Position numbers and translations under genes: made by a program. The notes under the pieces were generated by a model that was not told the origin of the DNA, ran no database searches, and was given only the letters and a program-made list of their open reading frames with translations. A DNA stretch of 64,000 nt, from positions 12,801,089-12,865,088 of the forward strand of contig CM055199.1 in NCBI GenBank assembly GCA_029224185.1. The letters are read 5' to 3'. Below, piece after piece: positions 61,113-64,000 of the stretch (its first letter is position 1; the number at the start of each line of letters is the position of its first letter). Source of the DNA: Karalla daura. Its lineage: Eukaryota > Chordata > Actinopteri > Chaetodontiformes > Leiognathidae.

Positions 61113-62636
61113 TTGGAAAGATGTACTCCTGCCAATCAATGCCTGCGGTGAGAGCTATAATTGACACCACATTTAGTAGATTTGTGTTGGTCGATATAAC
61201 GTAGACGTCAACTTAGGCTCCTCTTGGGGGATGTGTCTGATGGTGCTCTAAAGACTGATAATTAGTTTTGGGGTCCTTCACCTGCAGACTCTTGCGTGGG
61301 TGTTGCACTTGGTGGAACATGAGGGGAATCCCTGACCTGCATCTTACTCTCACACGTGTACGAGCACCTGGCATATCACCATGAGGCTCAGTGTTGTACG
61401 GGTGGTCATTCTTGTTATCTGCGCCATGGAACAAGAACTCACGATATAAAAAATAACGAGGGGGGAGGGCGGTGTAGGTACATGACTGGCATCTCCTGCT
61501 CCCTCCATGTATGGAGCATGTGTTTGGTATGTCGGACCCCTCTGCAGTCTGCATTGATCGACCTCCCTCCCTGGACACTCAGTGCAGCATGACCCCTCCA
61601 GCAACCAGCCAGTAATTGATCCTGTAGTGCTGCTGTGGATTCCCTTGGCACACCGGCTACATTTGTGTGAGTGTGTGTGTGTATGTGTGCGTGCCTTCCA
61701 CGTCTTCCTTTGGCTGGGCTCCTGGCAGCCTGCCCCACCTTGCTAACCTCTCCACTGCATTCAGAATGTATCCACAGGCCAAAGTGACGGGCAGAGTCCT
61801 CAGCCTGTACTTACACGCCTCTATTTTCACCCCTCTCTCTTCTGTGCCTCGCTCTCCTCTTATTTATTTCTTTTCCTATACAGTCTGAGGCACTTACCCG
61901 ACGCCTGATGAAACCCCTCTCCTTTTGGCCAGGTTTTGTTCACGCTGAGGCGCGAGTCCGCCTGGTGATCAAATAGCCCTGTGATTTTATGTAGATGAAA
62001 GTAAATCGCCGCTCCTCCAAGTTGTTTCAATGCTCCGCCACGCTCGATTGTCTAGCCATTTCGAGCGACCTGCTCACTATAAAAGAGCCCATTTCACTTC
62101 CATCCAATTTGAGACAGACAGAGAAAAGAGGGGTGTGCCAAGTGAAAAGCCTCCGTCTTGCTTTTTGGTGGAAGATTAGCAGCTGCCAGGAAGCTTTCAG
62201 ATCCTCTGAAGAAAAGCACACATGCACGCGTTCACGCATACAGTACAGATCTACATGCATGGCCAAACCCACAGTCTCTCTCACACACACACACACAGTT
62301 TTAAATGAATACATATAGGAACAGTGCAGTGTCACAAAGTCAGATGGTTACGCGCACACACACACACAGGAACTTCAATCGGAGCGGTTGCAGTTTCTTT
62401 CAGCGTCTGCCGCTGTGGATCTGCAATTCAAAGTGCTGTGGGTTTTGCTTCTGCCAAATTACAAGCTCCATTTGCCAGCCTAATTAACGGTTCATAGCAT
62501 TCAGTGAAATTTATTGCTGCAGCCCGGGCACATGCCAAACCAAACAGGATAGACCTCACAGATAAGCGTAAACTTGGCTATGGAACCTGACACCTTGAAA
62601 AAACAAACTTGTTACAGGGAGTCTGTTTATATACTG

Positions 62637-62685
62637 CTCTCTCCCCCTCTCTCTCTCCTTTTTCTCTCTCTCTCCCTCTCTCTTC
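62637..62685. repeat. CT-rich microsatellite
   Basis: CT repeats broken by CCC and TTT; purine-rich on the other strand. Confidence 0.93.
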
Positions 62686-64000
62686 TCGCTCCACTGTCTC
62701 GGCTGACAGTTACTTGACTGTTTCACTTCACGGTCTCTGTGGCGATGGTTGTTAAGAGGGAAAACCCAGACTCACAACCTATTCCTTTTGACCGCAATTC
62801 ATTGTATGTTTGTCAGCGGGTGCCCTTGTGGTCAATACTGTTTAGATGCACAGCTGAAATGTGAATCCGGAGGAGAGGACGCAACGAGAGGGGAGGACAA
62901 GACAAGCCATGAATTTCAACCCAACTCATGGAAATCACCAAAACAATCTCCTCGGTTTCCCGGGAGCAAAAACAAAATCCAGCGGAACATAAACAGCTTG
63001 AATATGAACCGACACAACTTGGGAGTGAACTCAGCTGTTCACACCGTGACAAGAGTAAGAGATTTTGACAGCGTAAAAAAGGAAGTGTGCCGTCTGCGAT
63101 CTGCTCATCTCTCGCATGCCCAAGAACTGTGGCCACGAAGATCGGAGACCCCTGAAAACGCTCTGCCCGGCAACCGGTGGACGTTCCGATCCAGGGAGCA
63201 CCAATGGCCGCCCACAGAGAGCTCTCCCCGACGCTCCTGCCGGCGAGACAGAGGTGTCGGAGAGCTGTCCGAGGGGGGACCTTCGTCTTGTGGCTCGTGT
63301 GCTCTGTCAGGTTCTTGCATCATACACGTGTGACATTGTCTAGCCAGGCTGGCGGCGTTGTCCTTGGCGGGAGTCTATTTCCGAACGAGCGAGAGCCAAG
63401 AAAACAAATGCTCTGGAGAGACGCTCGCGCTGGCCCGTGACACGTCCTTTAGATGAGTGTATTATTGATGCCCGACTCAATATCGCTGGATTTGTCTATC
63501 TAGACAGGAGCATAAAACATAATCAGAAGTTGTGACCAGAATTCTGAATAAAATGGCGGAATGAAGGAGCTGCACTCGAATAGTGCACATACCTCAACCA
63601 GTGAAAAACCAATCTATGAAAAAAATATGAAAGTGTTACTTGAACCTCAAGATACTTGAGGAAAAACAGTGTCAATGAAGTCTATGAAACTAAAAAAATA
63701 AAAAATACCTCTGAGCGCCATTTCATTCTCAACTGCTCAAATGTCGAGAAGACTCTTGACTTGATTGATGCCAAGCCCTCCCACCAAATTTCTCATATAT
63801 CAATTGAGACATTTTTGTTTCATCCCACTATTCAAGAAACAGAAAAAAAGGCACAGATGAAATATTGTATCTCTCAGTGGAAAAAAGAATAGTTTAACAC
63901 CTAACATCAGACAGTCATCCCTTATCTTACCCACTTTGTGCATGGCTCCTATTACTCTGTTGGACAATATAATTTTGCAGAATGATGTTCTAACAAAGTT

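Larger units (their letters stand above)
51233..64000. other. Gene-free region downstream of CMPK2, part 3
   Basis: No coding gene is supported. Contents: a minus-strand SINE (52,553-52,765), GT repeats, a transposon relic (55,130-55,460), a dispersed repeat (57,985-58,140), a GT run (58,993-59,021), and an interrupted SINE (60,660-61,112). CA runs lie at 62,281-62,298 and 62,356-62,368, with a CT tract at 62,637-62,685. Motif-rich unique stretches are at about 53,560-53,680 and 54,530-54,690. The last kilobase shows nothing I can name. Confidence 0.55.

Noticed and set aside
62749..63333. 194-codon open frame on the plus strand, one of the longest outside known genes
   Set aside because: Its listed start is TTG rather than ATG, no domain or family is recognisable, and composition looks like translated non-coding DNA.

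Overview
The window looks like nuclear DNA of a ray-finned fish, probably a percomorph-type teleost. The evidence is spliced vertebrate genes with short introns, very abundant CA/GT microsatellites, and several copies of a tRNA-headed SINE of the kind common in fish with a GATGGATGGA-type tail. There are no bacterial operons, CRISPR arrays or phage genes.

Layout. (1) 1-19,160: the 5' part of RNF144A on the minus strand. A first coding exon lies at 367-517. About 18 kb of intron 1 follows, then a probable non-coding first exon and CpG-rich promoter at about 18,580-19,160. The rest of the gene runs off the left edge. (2) 20,460-23,450: a complete six-exon RSAD2 (viperin) on the minus strand, 355 codons, with TATA box, ISREs and all radical-SAM residues. 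(3) 24,250-28,430: a complete five-exon CMPK2 on the plus strand, 422 codons, with its ISRE promoter. (4) 28,430-64,000: about 35 kb with no coding gene I can support. It is rich in microsatellites, SINE/LINE/transposon relics and AT-rich homeobox-motif-like stretches. By the vertebrate order (SOX11 - desert - CMPK2 - RSAD2 - RNF144A) I infer this is the CMPK2 side of the SOX11 gene desert.

How the genes work together. RSAD2 and CMPK2 stand head to head about 1 kb apart, each with interferon response elements next to its start. CMPK2 phosphorylates CMP/UMP-type nucleotides and feeds the CTP pool. Viperin converts CTP to the chain terminator ddhCTP. The pair is therefore a co-induced substrate-supply and effector module. 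RNF144A is an RBR-type E3 ubiquitin ligase next to it.

Limits. Exon borders of RSAD2, CMPK2 and RNF144A exon 2 were set by reading splice sites and comparing with the known proteins. Transcription starts, poly(A) sites and all statements about conserved non-coding elements are inference without alignment or RNA data. I found no convincing new gene system. The most interesting points are the ISG module, unusual splice signals in CMPK2, a serine-repeat uORF in the RNF144A leader, and an intronic CpG block that may be an alternative promoter.
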